64,000 nt of DNA from Jhaorihella thermophila (GCF_900108275.1 NZ_FNVD01000003.1:62001-126000); one strand, 5' to 3'; counted from the stretch's first letter, positions 44,338-54,028 are shown. Notes: generated by a model not told the origin, from the sequence alone. Numbers and translations are program-made.

Positions 44338-45200
44338 GCCAGCAGCCAGTCGCGCATCCGTTGCACCGCCTTCGCCCGGCGCGGCGCGCGCGGCGCGACG
44401 ATGTAGAAGCCCGTGCCATCCTCGATAGTCCGGGACAGCGGACGGACCAGCCGACCCTGCGCGATCTCGTCCGCCACCAGTGGCGCGCAGGCCAGCGCCA
44501 CCCCCTGTCCCCCGATCACGGCGTCGATCGACAGGCTGGTCTGATTGAATTTGACGATCCTCTGGCCGGGGGACGGCGGCGCGCCCAAGTGGCGTTCGAA
44601 ATAGAGTGGCCACAGCCCGTGCGCATCCTGCAACAATACATGGGATCGCAGGTCATGCGGCGTGTGCAACGGCGGGTTTCCATCCGCCAGCGCCGGTGCG
44701 CAGACCGGGGCATAGACGGCGGGGAACAGCAGATCCGCGCGCAGCCCCGGACCGAACGGCGCCTTGCCCTGCCGCACCGCGATGTCGATCCCGTCGTTTT
44801 GAAAGTTCGCCAGGCGCTCGGACCCGGCCACGCGCACGTCCCGATCGGGATTCGCCCGGGTGAAGGCGCCCAGCCGCGGCACCAGCCATTTCTGGGCAAA
44901 GGATGGCGGAACCGAGATCGTGAGCACCGTGCGCCCCTGTCCCAGCTCGGCCGTGGCTTCCTCGAGCAGCGCAAAGGCGCGACGCACCCGCGCATGATAG
45001 CGGCGCCCGGCATCCGTGAGCGCAAGCCCGCGTGGCAGCCGGTCGAACAGGCGCATACCAAGCCGCGACTCGAGCGCGCGGACCTGCTGCGCCTCCGCAC
45101 CCTGGGTGACGCCGAGCTCCTCGGCTGCGGCGCGAAAGGTCAGGTGACGACCGGCGGCTTCAAAGGCGCGCAGGGCATTGAGCGGGGGAAGGCGGGACAT
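44322..45200 (-). CDS. LysR family transcriptional regulator (GcvA-like)
   Basis: A 292-residue LysR regulator of the GcvA/AmpR-like subgroup. It starts MSRLPPLNALRAFEAAGRHL and the helix-turn-helix continues FRAAAEELGVTQGAEAQQVR, where the usual SAVSxQ is GAEAQQ, an unusual recognition helix. The effector domain has the GcvA pattern VLTISVPPSFAQKWLVPRL and DGIDIAVRQGK. It is convergent with the first LysR gene and overlaps its 3' end, and it starts away from the cyclase-TPR gene, whose control is therefore less likely. The target is unknown. Confidence 0.92.
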   Translation of the reverse strand: MSRLPPLNALRAFEAAGRHLTFRAAAEELGVTQGAEAQQVRALESRLGMRLFDRLPRGLALTDAGRRYHARVRRAFALLEEATAELGQGRTVLTISVPPSFAQKWLVPRLGAFTRANPDRDVRVAGSERLANFQNDGIDIAVRQGKAPFGPGLRADLLFPAVYAPVCAPALADGNPPLHTPHDLRSHVLLQDAHGLWPLYFERHLGAPPSPGQRIVKFNQTSLSIDAVIGGQGVALACAPLVADEIAQGRLVRPLSRTIEDGTGFYIVAPRAPRRAKAVQRMRDWLLAQASE

Positions 45201-45343
45201 GCGGCGCGCTCCATTCAGTAGAGTGCCTACAGGATTAGGGAGGCCGGCCGCGCGGGTCAAACCGTCGGGACGATGGCGGCCCGGTCTTTTCGAAAGCCCG
45301 CGGTGCCACAAAAGCGCGTTGCGAGAACCGAAGAGCTGGCGGA

Positions 45344-47056
45344 TTACTCCGGCAGTCCCAGTTGCCGCAGGCTCTCGCAGTCCCTGTCAAGCAGGGACTT
45401 GTCGGCGAACAACTGCGTTTCGGCCCATTTGGAAATGCGGAAACCGGGACGGTGGCGCATCAGCTCGACCGCGGCGCGCCGCGCGTCCGCTTCGCGGCCC
45501 GTGGCCACGTAGATCAACGCAAGGTCCATCAGCCCGAATCCAGCGGCACGTTCGCTGTATTCGCGAAACCGCGCCTCGGCCTCGTCGAACCGACCGGCCA
45601 TGCGCAGGGCAAAGCCAAGGTTTCCCGCATACCAGCCGGGATATTGGGGATTGAGCCGGATCGCCTGTTCGGCGGCGCTGATTGCCTCCTGCGTCTGGCC
45701 ACGAAAGGTCAGCGTGATCGACAGCCGCGCCCAGACGTCGGCATGGTTGTGGTTCTGCTCAAGCGCCTGTCGGAATTGCGCGATGGCGGTGTCCAGTTTC
45801 CCTTCGATCGCGTCCGCAAAACCCAGAACCGCCCAGGCGTCCGGGTTGTAAGGTTCCAACTCCAGCGAGCGCCTGGCGTTGGCGCGGGCCTCGGCCAGTG
45901 TGTCCGGGCGCGAGTCGGTGTAGCCATGCCGCGCCTCGACAGATTGGGCAAAGGCCATTGTGCCATACGCGGCAGCATAGCCGGGATCCAGCTGCACCGC
46001 GCGCGTCGCATGGCGGCGGGCGGCGGCGCAGTCCTCGCGGGTCATGCTGCGGGTGCAGGCCACGGCGCGCATCTGTTCGGACCATGCCTCCAGATCGCGG
46101 GTGCCGGCGCCGTGGAACCGCGCCATTTCACCTTCGAGCAGTTCCACCTGCAATTCGGTCGCCACGCGCAAGGCAATCTCGTCCTGCACCTCGAACACGT
46201 TGTCCAGGCTCCGGTCATAGCGGTCGGCCCACAGATGAGTGGCGGTCGTGGCGTCGATCAGCTGTGCGGTGATCCGGGCACGATTGCCCCCCGTGCGCAC
46301 GCTGCCCTCGAGCACGAGGTTGGCGCCCAGCTCCGCGCCCACCTGCTTCACATCGACCGACCGGCCCTTGTAGACAAATGTCGAGTTCCGCGCCACCACC
46401 TGAAGGCCGGGCAGCTTGCTGAGCGTGGTTATGACTTCTTCGGTGATACCGTCGGCAAAAAAGTCCTGCTCGCGGTCCGTGCTGAGGTTGGCAAACGGCA
46501 GAACGGCGATCATCCGGGCCCCGGCCGGGCCGTTCACCCTGACCGTCGCCGTTCCCTGTCCGCCCCATTTGAAAACCGGCACCGGTTCGGGCATGTTCTT
46601 GAACGCGCGCGTGCCTGCACTGTGAAACAGCGCGCGCATCTTTTCGTCAACGCTGCGATGCACGATGTCCGAAACCAGAACGGCGCCCGGTTCGGCCGCC
46701 TGTTGCAGGCGCGCGGCGACGTTCACGCCGTCACCGTAGATGTCCTCTTCATCCGTGACCACGTCACCCAGGTGCACGCCGACACGCAACCGAAGCTGGC
46801 CGGCAACACCGGCCAGCGCCTGCTGCAGATCTACCGCGCAGCGAACGGCCTGGACAACGGCCGGAAATACGACCAGCCAGCCGTCCCCCATGCGTTTGAT
46901 GACTTCGCCGCCGTGACCGCTGACCGTCGGCTCGAACAGCTCGGCTCGGAACCCGCGCAAGGCAGAAAGCGTGCCGGATTCGTCCTGTTGCATCATGCGC
47001 GAATAGCCGACCACATCGGCGGCAAGCACGGCGGAAAGGCGGCGGGTCGTGGTCAT
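45344..47056 (-). CDS. Adenylate/guanylate cyclase domain protein with TolB-like and TPR regions
   Basis: A 570-residue class III nucleotide cyclase. Residues about 1-170 form the cyclase domain: AVLAADVVGYSRMM (first metal Asp), KRMGDGWLVVF, VGVHLGDVV and GDGVNVAARLQQAAEPGAV. A TolB/FlgO-like segment follows (about 180-320; MIAVLPFANLSTDREQDFF, GITEEVITTLSKL), then TPR repeats (about 345-545; AVQLDPGYAAAYGTMAFAQS, SLELEPYNPDAWAVLGFADA, AIRLNPQYPGW). This layout is common in rhizobia and roseobacters, where many paralogues occur. No signal peptide is present. Whether it makes cAMP or cGMP is not clear from sequence. It is transcribed alone, divergent from the SDR gene. Confidence 0.93.
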   Translation of the reverse strand: MTTTRRLSAVLAADVVGYSRMMQQDESGTLSALRGFRAELFEPTVSGHGGEVIKRMGDGWLVVFPAVVQAVRCAVDLQQALAGVAGQLRLRVGVHLGDVVTDEEDIYGDGVNVAARLQQAAEPGAVLVSDIVHRSVDEKMRALFHSAGTRAFKNMPEPVPVFKWGGQGTATVRVNGPAGARMIAVLPFANLSTDREQDFFADGITEEVITTLSKLPGLQVVARNSTFVYKGRSVDVKQVGAELGANLVLEGSVRTGGNRARITAQLIDATTATHLWADRYDRSLDNVFEVQDEIALRVATELQVELLEGEMARFHGAGTRDLEAWSEQMRAVACTRSMTREDCAAARRHATRAVQLDPGYAAAYGTMAFAQSVEARHGYTDSRPDTLAEARANARRSLELEPYNPDAWAVLGFADAIEGKLDTAIAQFRQALEQNHNHADVWARLSITLTFRGQTQEAISAAEQAIRLNPQYPGWYAGNLGFALRMAGRFDEAEARFREYSERAAGFGLMDLALIYVATGREADARRAAVELMRHRPGFRISKWAETQLFADKSLLDRDCESLRQLGLPE

Positions 47057-47263
47057 GGGTGCTTCGTGACTCCCTTGTCACGTCACAGCCTAAGCCGGTC
47101 GGCCCCTTCCTGGATAGCCCCTCGCCTTCAAAGGTCGGGCTGCCCTTGGATCGAAGCCCACCGGCAGGGTTGTAGATTTTCTACAGAATGACGAAAGCAA
47201 TTCTGATTGGTCAAATCCTGTCCGGATCGGCAGAATCCGCAAAACGGTTCTCAGGAGGCTAAC

Positions 47264-47971
47264 ATGACATACCAAAAGACAGCCATCATTACCGCGGGCG
47301 GCAGCGGCATGGGCGCGGATGCGGCGCGGCGACTGGCGGCGGACGGGTTCAACGTGGCGATCCTGTCATCCTCGGGCAAGGGCGAGGCGCTGGCGCAGGA
47401 GCTGGGCGGCGTGGGCGTTACGGGTTCGAACCAGTCCAATGACGACCTCCGCCGGCTGGTGGATCTGACGATGGAGCGGTTCGGGCGGGTGGACGTTCTG
47501 GTCAACAGCGCCGGCCACGGACCCCGCGCCCCGGTGCTGGAGCTGACCGACGAGGACTGGCACACGGGGATGGAGGTCTATTTCCTGAGCGCCGTGCGCC
47601 CGACGCGGCTGGTCACGCCGATCATGCAGAAACAGGGCGGAGGGGCGATCATCAACATCTCGACCTTTGCCGCGTTCGAACCGGATCCGGTGTTTCCGAC
47701 CTCGGGCGTGTTCCGGGCGGGACTGGCGGCATTCACGAAACTGTTCGCCGACCGCTATGCCGCCGACAACATCCGCATGAACAACGTGCTGCCGGGCTTC
47801 ATCGACAGCCTGCCCGAAAAGGAGGAGTTCCGCGCACGGATCCCGATGGGCCGCTATGGCAGATCCTATGACGAGATCGCGGCCACGGTGGCGTTTCTGG
47901 CCTCGGACGGCGCGGGATATATCACAGGACAGAACATCCGGGTAGACGGCGGGATCACGCGGTCAGTCTGA
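47264..47971 (+). CDS. SDR family oxidoreductase lacking the YxxxK pair
   Basis: A 235-residue short-chain dehydrogenase fold. The cofactor loop is ITAGGSGMGADAARRLAADG, the NAG motif is LVNSAGHGPRAP, and the catalytic-serine strand is IINISTFAAFEPDP. The expected YxxxK is missing: at that place the protein has FPTSGVFRAGLAAFTKL, with Ser/Thr and Arg or Phe. The C terminus has the normal FLASDGAGYITGQNIRVDGG. It may have an altered mechanism or may bind ligand without classical dehydrogenase activity. CAGGAGGCTAAC gives a strong start. It is monocistronic and ends at an intergenic hairpin repeat. Confidence 0.9.
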   Translation: MTYQKTAIITAGGSGMGADAARRLAADGFNVAILSSSGKGEALAQELGGVGVTGSNQSNDDLRRLVDLTMERFGRVDVLVNSAGHGPRAPVLELTDEDWHTGMEVYFLSAVRPTRLVTPIMQKQGGGAIINISTFAAFEPDPVFPTSGVFRAGLAAFTKLFADRYAADNIRMNNVLPGFIDSLPEKEEFRARIPMGRYGRSYDEIAATVAFLASDGAGYITGQNIRVDGGITRSV

Positions 47972-48007
47972 GCCGGCCCGCACGGTGGACCTGGACAGGG
48001 CGGTGCC

Positions 48008-48070
48008 GGGGGGCGCTGCCCCCCCGCCCTGACGGGCTCCCCCCGGAGTATTTCGAGGCAAGATGAAGAG
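48008..48070. repeat. Intergenic hairpin repeat between SDR and tadA
   Basis: A GGGGGGCGCTGCCCCCC hairpin is followed by CCCCCGGAGTATTT and GGCAAGATGAAG (48057-48068). It lies between two convergent genes, where it probably terminates both. It is of the same family as 33804, 35313, 38341 and 59266. Confidence 0.7.
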
Positions 48071-48076
48071 GCGGGT

Positions 48077-48529
48077 TCAGTCCCGTCGGTTGCGAAAAAA
48101 GTCCCGCAGGAGCCGTTCGGCCTCGGCCGCGCCGATGCCGTCATAGATTTCGGGCCTGTGATGCGCCTGGGGGTGGGTGAAGACCCGCGCGCCGTGGGCG
48201 ACTCCGCCCGATTTCGGATCGGATGCGCCGTAGTAAAGCCGCGCGATCCGGGTGGCCGCGATGGCGGCGGCACACATCGCGCAGGGCTCCAGCGTGACGT
48301 AGAGCGCATGGTCGGGCAGTCGTTCGGATCCGGCGGCGGCGCAGGCGGCGCGGATGGCCAGAATCTCGGCATGGGCGGTTGGGTCGTGCCACTCGCGGGT
48401 GCGGTTCCCGGCCGCCGCGACGACGTGACCGTCGGGTGAAACGATCACCGCGCCCACCGGAACCTCGCCCCGTTCGGCGGCGGCGCGGGCCTCGTCAAGC
48501 GCCTGATTCATATGGGATCTGAACACCAT
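48077..48529 (-). CDS. tadA: tRNA-specific adenosine(34) deaminase
   Basis: A 150-residue zinc deaminase that converts A34 to inosine in tRNA-Arg(ACG). The zinc ligands and proton shuttle are in [11 protein letters not shown] and [12 protein letters not shown], and the N-terminal helix is [20 protein letters not shown]. The ATG at 48529 (MVFRSH) is adopted because many relatives start with a similar six-residue lead; ATG 48511 is the alternative. It is divergent from the pseudouridine synthase gene, an arrangement seen in related genomes. Confidence 0.95.
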   Translation of the reverse strand: MVFRSHMNQALDEARAAAERGEVPVGAVIVSPDGHVVAAAGNRTREWHDPTAHAEILAIRAACAAAGSERLPDHALYVTLEPCAMCAAAIAATRIARLYYGASDPKSGGVAHGARVFTHPQAHHRPEIYDGIGAAEAERLLRDFFRNRRD

Positions 48530-48590
48530 GCCGCAAACTGCCCCGAGGTGGCGCCTTTCGCAAGGGGCGGGAATCGTCTATGGGCGGGGC

Positions 48591-49397
48591 ATGAACATCA
48601 CACCCACCCCCGGCGAGCGGATCGCCAAGGTCATCGCGCGGGCCGGCGTCGCCTCGCGCCGCGAAGCCGAGCGGATGATCGAGGCCGGCCGCGTCACGGT
48701 CAATGGCCGCCGCATCGACAGCCCCGCGCTGAACGTCACCGAAAAGGACCGGATCGCGGTGGACGGCAAACCGCTTGCCCAGCCCGAACCGCCCCGGCTT
48801 TGGCTGTATCACAAGCCCGTGGGGCTGGTGACCACGACTCGGGACGAAAAGGGGAGACCGACGATCTTTGACAACCTGCCCGAGGGCATGCCGCGCGTGA
48901 TGAGCGTGGGCCGGCTGGATCTGAACTCGGAGGGGTTGCTGCTGCTGACCAATGACGGCGAGATCAAGCGGCGGCTGGAGCTGCCCGCGACCGGCTGGCT
49001 GCGCAAGTATCGGGTGCGGATCAAGGGCAAGCCGCAGGAGGCTGACTTCGACCCGCTGCGCGAGGGGCTGGAGATCGACGGCGAGCGGTTCCAGCCGATG
49101 CAGGTGACGCTGGACCGCCAGCAGGGGGCCAATGCCTGGGTGACCGTCGGCCTGCGCGAAGGGAAGAACCGCGAGATCCGGCGCGCGATGGAGGCGCTGG
49201 GTTTCGTGGTCAACCGGCTGATCCGGGTATCCTATGGGCCGTTCCAGCTGGGCAATCTCAAACCCGGCGAGGTCGAGGAAGTGCGCCCGCGGGTTCTGCG
49301 GGACCAGTTGGGGCTGGATGACGAGGGCAAACCGCGGCCGCCCCGCCGGCAGCCGCGCAAACCGCCGGGTGCCAAGCCCGCGCCGCGCCGACGGTGA
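48591..49397 (+). CDS. 23S rRNA pseudouridine synthase, RluB/RsuA family
   Basis: A 268-residue enzyme with an N-terminal S4 RNA-binding domain ([30 protein letters not shown]) and a catalytic domain with the RsuA-family aspartate in [48 protein letters not shown] and [20 protein letters not shown] continue the family. A proline/arginine tail ([20 protein letters not shown]) should help hold RNA. It modifies 23S rRNA, most likely at the RluB position. The ATG at 48591 is used because the text before it is not conserved-looking. Confidence 0.94.
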   Translation: MNITPTPGERIAKVIARAGVASRREAERMIEAGRVTVNGRRIDSPALNVTEKDRIAVDGKPLAQPEPPRLWLYHKPVGLVTTTRDEKGRPTIFDNLPEGMPRVMSVGRLDLNSEGLLLLTNDGEIKRRLELPATGWLRKYRVRIKGKPQEADFDPLREGLEIDGERFQPMQVTLDRQQGANAWVTVGLREGKNREIRRAMEALGFVVNRLIRVSYGPFQLGNLKPGEVEEVRPRVLRDQLGLDDEGKPRPPRRQPRKPPGAKPAPRRR

Positions 49398-49480
49398 GGC
49401 GGGTCCCAGCCTGTTCCCCCTAGCAAGCCTGCCCCGGTTCCCCTAGGTTTCTTCCAAAGGCGGCAAAGAGAGGGGCGAAA

Positions 49481-49570
49481 ATGCTTCCAAACGCGATACA
49501 GGCCATTGCCTATGCGGCGCTGCTGGCGCTGATGTTCGGGCTGGCGACAGGGGTGGTCGGAGGGCTCTAG
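49481..49570 (+). CDS. 29-residue predicted membrane peptide upstream of xpaC-telA
   Basis: A very small ORF: ATG at 49481 with AGAGAGGGGCGAAA in front, a stop at 49568-49570, and the XpaC-like gene starting only 4 bases later. The peptide reads MLPNAIQAIAYAALLALMFG and then a Gly/Val end, a single hydrophobic helix. The tight spacing and good ribosome site suggest it is translated. Function unknown; it could be a small membrane partner of the two following proteins or a translational coupler. Confidence 0.6.
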   Translation: MLPNAIQAIAYAALLALMFGLATGVVGGL

Positions 49571-49573
49571 GCG

Positions 49574-50461
49574 ATGGCGCAGCGATACGGCGGCAAGTTC
49601 AGCCCGAAGCCACAGGATGATGTGGCGCCCGATGCCGGCGCCTTCGACGGCGCGCGGCCCGATCCCGTCGGCGCGCGGGCCAATGCGCTGTTCCTGCCGC
49701 CAGTGGTTTTTTTGGTGATGGCCTACGTCAATGTCGGCACAAAGCCCCTTCCGATCGCGATCGCGGCGGCGCTGCTGTGGACCGCCGCTGCCATGCTGCT
49801 GCGCGAAGGTTTGCGGGCCGAGGATGCCTATCGCGCCCGCAAGGTTGCCCGCCGTCCCGCCTTTCCGCGCAAGATCGCGGCCAGCCTGCTGACCGGGCTT
49901 GGCGCGGGACTGGCGTCGTGGTGGAACGAGCCGGGGCTGACGGCGGCGCTGGTCTATGGCGGGATAGCGGCGGGGCTGCACCTGATCGCCTTTGGCCCCG
50001 ACCCGCTGAAGAACAAGGGGATGGAGGGCATCGACAGCTTTCAGCAGGACCGCGTGGCGCGGGTGGTGGAAGAGGCCGAGGCCGTTCTCGAGGCCATGGC
50101 CGAGGCGGTCCGGCGTTCGGGCGACCGGGCGATGGAGGCCCGCGTCGAGGCATTCCAGAAGACCGCACGCGACCTCTTTCGCACCGTCGAGGAAGACCCG
50201 CGCGACCTGACCGGCGCGCGGCGTTACATGACCGTCTATCTGCGCGGGGCGCGGGATGCGACCGAGAAATTCGCCGACATCTGGTCGCGCAGCCGGGACG
50301 CGAAGGCGCGGGCGGATTTCGCGGCGCTGCTGGACGACCTGGAACAGAACTTTGCCGCCCGCACCCGCGAGATGCTGGCCAATGACCGAACCGATCTGAC
50401 GGTGGAAATCGAAGTGCTGCGCGAAAGGCTGCAGCGCGAAGGCGTCCGGCTGGACGGCTGA
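49574..50461 (+). CDS. XpaC-like (5-bromo-4-chloroindolyl phosphate hydrolysis) family protein
   Basis: A 295-residue protein with two or three N-terminal membrane segments (about residues 40-75 and 92-140; LFLPPVVFLVMAYVNVG, PIAIAAALLWTAAAMLLREG) and a long, charged helical domain afterwards with likely coiled-coil character (RVVEEAEAVLEAMAEAVRRS). XpaC-like proteins pair with TelA, as here: the telA start is 20 bases downstream. Their joint role is loosely linked to resistance to toxic anions and membrane-active compounds. The phosphatase-like family name comes from an indirect assay and should not be taken as proof of enzymatic activity. Confidence 0.85.
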   Translation: MAQRYGGKFSPKPQDDVAPDAGAFDGARPDPVGARANALFLPPVVFLVMAYVNVGTKPLPIAIAAALLWTAAAMLLREGLRAEDAYRARKVARRPAFPRKIAASLLTGLGAGLASWWNEPGLTAALVYGGIAAGLHLIAFGPDPLKNKGMEGIDSFQQDRVARVVEEAEAVLEAMAEAVRRSGDRAMEARVEAFQKTARDLFRTVEEDPRDLTGARRYMTVYLRGARDATEKFADIWSRSRDAKARADFAALLDDLEQNFAARTREMLANDRTDLTVEIEVLRERLQREGVRLDG

Positions 50462-50481
50462 ACAGGAAGAAAGGAAAACCC

Positions 50482-51672
50482 ATGTCCGAAGACATCCGCA
50501 GAAAGGCCGAACAGACGCTGGCCGAGGTCGAGGAGGTGACCGCGAAAATCCTGCCCGAGCCGGCCGGCGGCATTGCCCCGATGGAGGAGGCCGACGAGGA
50601 TCAGCGCGCCGAGATCCGCAAGCGCATGGACGAGATCGACATGGCCGACACCAATTCGATCGTGTCCTTCGGGTCGGCCGCCCAGGCCGAGCTGCAGGAA
50701 ATCAGCCAGGCGATGCTGGCCGACGTGCGCAACAAGGACGTGGGCCCCGCGGGCGACAGCCTGCGCGACATCGTGACCACGATCCGCGGCTTTTCCGTCA
50801 GCGAACTGGACATGCGCCGCGAACGCAGCTGGTGGGAGAAACTGCTGGGCCGCGCCGCGCCCTTTGCCAAGTTCACCGCCCGCTATGAAGAGGTGCAGAG
50901 CCAGATCGACCGGATCACCGACAATCTGCTGGAGCATGAACACACCTTGATGAAGGACATCAAGTCGCTGGACCTGCTCTATGAACGGACGCTGAAATTC
51001 TACGACGAGCTGGCGCTCTATATCGCTGCGGGCGAGGAAAAGCTGGCCGAGCTTGACAGCCACGACATCCCCGAACTGGAGGCCGCGGTGGAGGCCGCGC
51101 CCGAGGGCGAACAGGTGATGAAGGCGCAGCAGCTGCGCGATTTGCGCGCGGCGCGTGACGATCTGGAACGGCGGGTGCACGACCTGAAGCTGACGCGGCA
51201 GGTCACGATGCAGTCGCTGCCGTCGATCCGGCTGGTGCAGGAAAACGACAAGAGCCTCGTCACCAAGATCAACTCGACGCTGGTGAACACGGTGCCGCTG
51301 TGGGAAACCCAGCTGGCGCAGGCGGTGACGATCCAGCGCAGCGCCGAGGCTGCGGCGGCGGTGCACGAGGCCAACGACCTGACCAACGAACTGTTGACTG
51401 CGAACGCGGCGAACCTGCGCCAATCCAACCGGATGATCCGCGAAGAGATGGAGCGCGGCGTGTTCGACATCGAGGCGGTGAAGAAGGCCAATGCCGAACT
51501 GATCGCCACGATCGAGGAAAGCCTTCAGATCGCCGACGAGGGCAAGGCCCGGCGCGCCGCCGCCGAGGCCGAGCTGAAGAAGATGGAGGCCGAGCTGCGC
51601 GACACGCTGGCCGCGGCCAAGGCGCGCCGCGACGGGATCGGCGACACTTCCGGCACCTCTGTTCCGGGTTGA
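50482..51672 (+). CDS. telA: Toxic anion resistance protein TelA family
   Basis: A 396-residue, almost entirely alpha-helical cytoplasmic protein with the TelA family signature. Recognisable stretches are LGRAAPFAKFTARYEEVQSQ, LDLLYERTLKFYDELALYIA, QSLPSIRLVQENDKSLVTKI and VPLWETQLAQAVTIQRSAEA. The family was named for tellurite resistance and is now seen mainly in operons with XpaC-like or Ter proteins. It forms one transcript with the 29-residue peptide and XpaC genes, and the DUF2927 lipoprotein gene begins 7 bases after its stop, so that gene belongs to the same operon. Confidence 0.93.
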   Translation: MSEDIRRKAEQTLAEVEEVTAKILPEPAGGIAPMEEADEDQRAEIRKRMDEIDMADTNSIVSFGSAAQAELQEISQAMLADVRNKDVGPAGDSLRDIVTTIRGFSVSELDMRRERSWWEKLLGRAAPFAKFTARYEEVQSQIDRITDNLLEHEHTLMKDIKSLDLLYERTLKFYDELALYIAAGEEKLAELDSHDIPELEAAVEAAPEGEQVMKAQQLRDLRAARDDLERRVHDLKLTRQVTMQSLPSIRLVQENDKSLVTKINSTLVNTVPLWETQLAQAVTIQRSAEAAAAVHEANDLTNELLTANAANLRQSNRMIREEMERGVFDIEAVKKANAELIATIEESLQIADEGKARRAAAEAELKKMEAELRDTLAAAKARRDGIGDTSGTSVPG

Positions 51673-51679
51673 GGGGCGC

Positions 51680-52600
51680 GTGGGGAAAGGGATTCGGAAA
51701 CGGCTCGCGGCGGCGTTCTGCGTCATGACGGCGCTGGCGGCGTGCGATCCCGCCGCGCTGACGGCCCCGACCAGTTCGCCGGCACCGGCCGCGCGCCCCG
51801 AGGTCCGGTCGGCCCGCAGCCGCGATCTGCAACGTTACTACCTTGCGGTGCAGAACGACCTGCTGGCCAACGGGCTGTTGCGCACCGACGGAGGCGGGCC
51901 GGACACGCCCTTTGACGCCGATGATCTGGTGCGCAACTTTGAACGCATCGCCTTTTTCGACGAATATTCCCGCGGCGGGCGCGGCGGCGGCACGCTCAGC
52001 CGCTGGGAAGTTCCCGTGCGCGTCGGGATCGAATTCGGCCCCTCGGTGCCCCCCGCACAGCGCAATAAGGACGACGCCGACATCCGGGCCTATGTGGCGC
52101 GCCTGGCGCGGATCACCGGCCACCCGATCAGCGTGACTGACCGTCGGACGAATTTCCACGTCTTCGTGGCCGGTGAGGATGACCGCGATTTCGTACAGAA
52201 CCGGATGCGGCAGCTGGTGTCCGGCGTGTCGGATTCGGAACTGTCGCTGTTCCGCGACCTGCCGCGATCCTTCTATTGCTTCGTGGTGGCAGTATCCGAC
52301 CGCCGGAACCCCAACGCCTATGTCCATGCCGCCGCGCTGATCCGGGCCGAACATCCCGACCTGGTGCACCTGTCCTGCATTCATGAGGAACTGGCCCAGG
52401 GGCTGGGGCTGCCCAATGACAGCCCCCAGGTGCGGCCGTCGATCTTCAACGACGACGACGAATTCGCCCTGCTGACAACCCATGACGAGATGCTGCTGCG
52501 AATGCTCTATGACCCGCGCCTGTCGCCCGGCATGACCGCCGAACAGGCCCGCCCCGTGGCGCGGATCATCGCAAACGAGCTGATGGGAACGGGGTCCTGA
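51680..52600 (+). CDS. DUF2927 domain lipoprotein
   Basis: A 306-residue exported lipoprotein. The signal sequence ends in the lipobox LAAC (MTALAAC), so the mature protein is lipid-anchored. The body contains the DUF2927 features RWEVPVRVGIEFG, HPISVTDRRTNFHVFVA and CIHEELAQGLGLPNDSPQVR. The HEELAQGLGL helix resembles a metalloprotease-like zinc site (HExxxxxxG), but the pattern is incomplete. The start is GTG at 51680 after GAGGGGCGC, 7 bases behind telA, so it is the fourth gene of that operon. The function is unknown. Confidence 0.86.
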   Translation: MGKGIRKRLAAAFCVMTALAACDPAALTAPTSSPAPAARPEVRSARSRDLQRYYLAVQNDLLANGLLRTDGGGPDTPFDADDLVRNFERIAFFDEYSRGGRGGGTLSRWEVPVRVGIEFGPSVPPAQRNKDDADIRAYVARLARITGHPISVTDRRTNFHVFVAGEDDRDFVQNRMRQLVSGVSDSELSLFRDLPRSFYCFVVAVSDRRNPNAYVHAAALIRAEHPDLVHLSCIHEELAQGLGLPNDSPQVRPSIFNDDDEFALLTTHDEMLLRMLYDPRLSPGMTAEQARPVARIIANELMGTGS

Positions 52601-52709
52601 CGCCCGTCCTCGCCGCCTGGCCCGGCCGATCGCGGCCGCGCGCCCCCAGCACCCGCTTGCCCTTGCCCCCCGCCCGTTCTAGGACAGGGGAAACAGGTGC
52701 GAGGTTCCC

Positions 52710-53960
52710 ATGGCCGACGATCTTTTCAACAGCTTCATGAACGGCCCCGACGAGCGCGGCCGGTTCGGCATCTTTGGCGGGCGGTTCGTGTCCGAGACGC
52801 TGATGCCGCTGATCCTGTCGCTTGAGGAGGAATACGACAAGGCCAAGGACGACCCGTCCTTCTGGGCCGAGATGGACCACCTCTGGAAACACTATGTCGG
52901 CCGGCCCTCGCCGCTCTATTTCGCCGAGCGGCTGACCGAACGGCTGGGCGGGGCCAAGGTCTATTTCAAGCGGGACGAGCTGAACCACACCGGCGCGCAC
53001 AAGATCAACAACGTGCTGGGCCAGATCCTGCTGGCCCGCCGCATGGGCAAGACCCGGATCATCGCCGAAACCGGCGCCGGCCAGCACGGCGTGGCCACCG
53101 CCACCGTCTGCGCCAAGTTCGGTCTGAAATGCGTGGTCTACATGGGGGCCCATGACGTGCGCCGGCAGGCGCCCAACGTGTTCCGAATGCGGCTTCTGGG
53201 GGCCGAGGTGGTGCCGGTGACATCCGGCCGCGGCACGCTGAAGGACGCGATGAACGACGCGCTGCGCGACTGGGTGACCAATGTGCGCGACACGTTCTAC
53301 TGCATCGGCACCGTGGCCGGGCCGCACCCCTACCCGGCGATGGTGCGCGATTTCCAGTCGATCATCGGCAAGGAAGCGAAACAGCAGATGCTCGAGGCCG
53401 AAGGCCGCCTGCCCGACACGATCATCGCCGCGATCGGCGGCGGGTCGAACGCGATGGGACTGTTCTACCCCTTCCTCGACGACGAAAGCGTCCGCATCAT
53501 CGGGGTCGAGGCCGGCGGCAAGGGCGTGAACGAAAAGATGGAGCACTGCGCCTCGCTCACCGGCGGGCGGCCGGGGGTGCTGCACGGCAACCGCACATAC
53601 CTGCTGCAGGACGATGACGGGCAGATCCTCGAAGGCTATTCGATCTCGGCGGGACTCGATTATCCCGGCATCGGCCCGGAACACGCCTGGCTGCACGAGG
53701 TGGGCCGCGCCGAATATGTCTCGATCACCGACAAGGAGGCGCTGGAGGCGTTCCAGTTGAGCTGCGAGACCGAGGGAATCATCCCCGCGCTGGAACCCTG
53801 CCACGCGCTGGGGCATGTGATGAAGATCGCCCCCGACCTGCCCCGCGATCACATCATCTGCATGAACATGTGCGGCCGGGGCGACAAGGACATCTTCACC
53901 GTGGCCAAATACCTCGGATTCGACATGTCCGACACCGAGGGCCGCGAGGTCGAGGACTGA
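52710..53960 (+). CDS. trpB: Tryptophan synthase beta chain
   Basis: A 416-residue PLP enzyme that condenses indole and serine to tryptophan. The PLP lysine is Lys98 in [10 protein letters not shown], the glutamate and channel residues are in [13 protein letters not shown], and the phosphate loop is [32 protein letters not shown] and SGRGDKD-like [12 protein letters not shown] follow the TrpB1 family. The start [20 protein letters not shown] is typical for the group. trpA and trpF are not next to it in this window, and a clear terminator follows. Confidence 0.98.
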   Translation: MADDLFNSFMNGPDERGRFGIFGGRFVSETLMPLILSLEEEYDKAKDDPSFWAEMDHLWKHYVGRPSPLYFAERLTERLGGAKVYFKRDELNHTGAHKINNVLGQILLARRMGKTRIIAETGAGQHGVATATVCAKFGLKCVVYMGAHDVRRQAPNVFRMRLLGAEVVPVTSGRGTLKDAMNDALRDWVTNVRDTFYCIGTVAGPHPYPAMVRDFQSIIGKEAKQQMLEAEGRLPDTIIAAIGGGSNAMGLFYPFLDDESVRIIGVEAGGKGVNEKMEHCASLTGGRPGVLHGNRTYLLQDDDGQILEGYSISAGLDYPGIGPEHAWLHEVGRAEYVSITDKEALEAFQLSCETEGIIPALEPCHALGHVMKIAPDLPRDHIICMNMCGRGDKDIFTVAKYLGFDMSDTEGREVED

Positions 53961-53990
53961 AACCTTCGCCACGGCATTTTCGCGTTGCAG

Positions 53991-54028
53991 GACCGCGCCT
54001 TGGACAAACCCGGGGCGCGGTCTTTTTT
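53991..54028 (+). terminator. Rho-independent terminator of trpB
   Basis: GACCGCGCC (53991-53999) pairs perfectly with GGCGCGGTC (54014-54022) across a 14-base loop, followed directly by six T residues. It lies 30 bases after the trpB stop and is the cleanest intrinsic terminator in the window. Confidence 0.9.
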
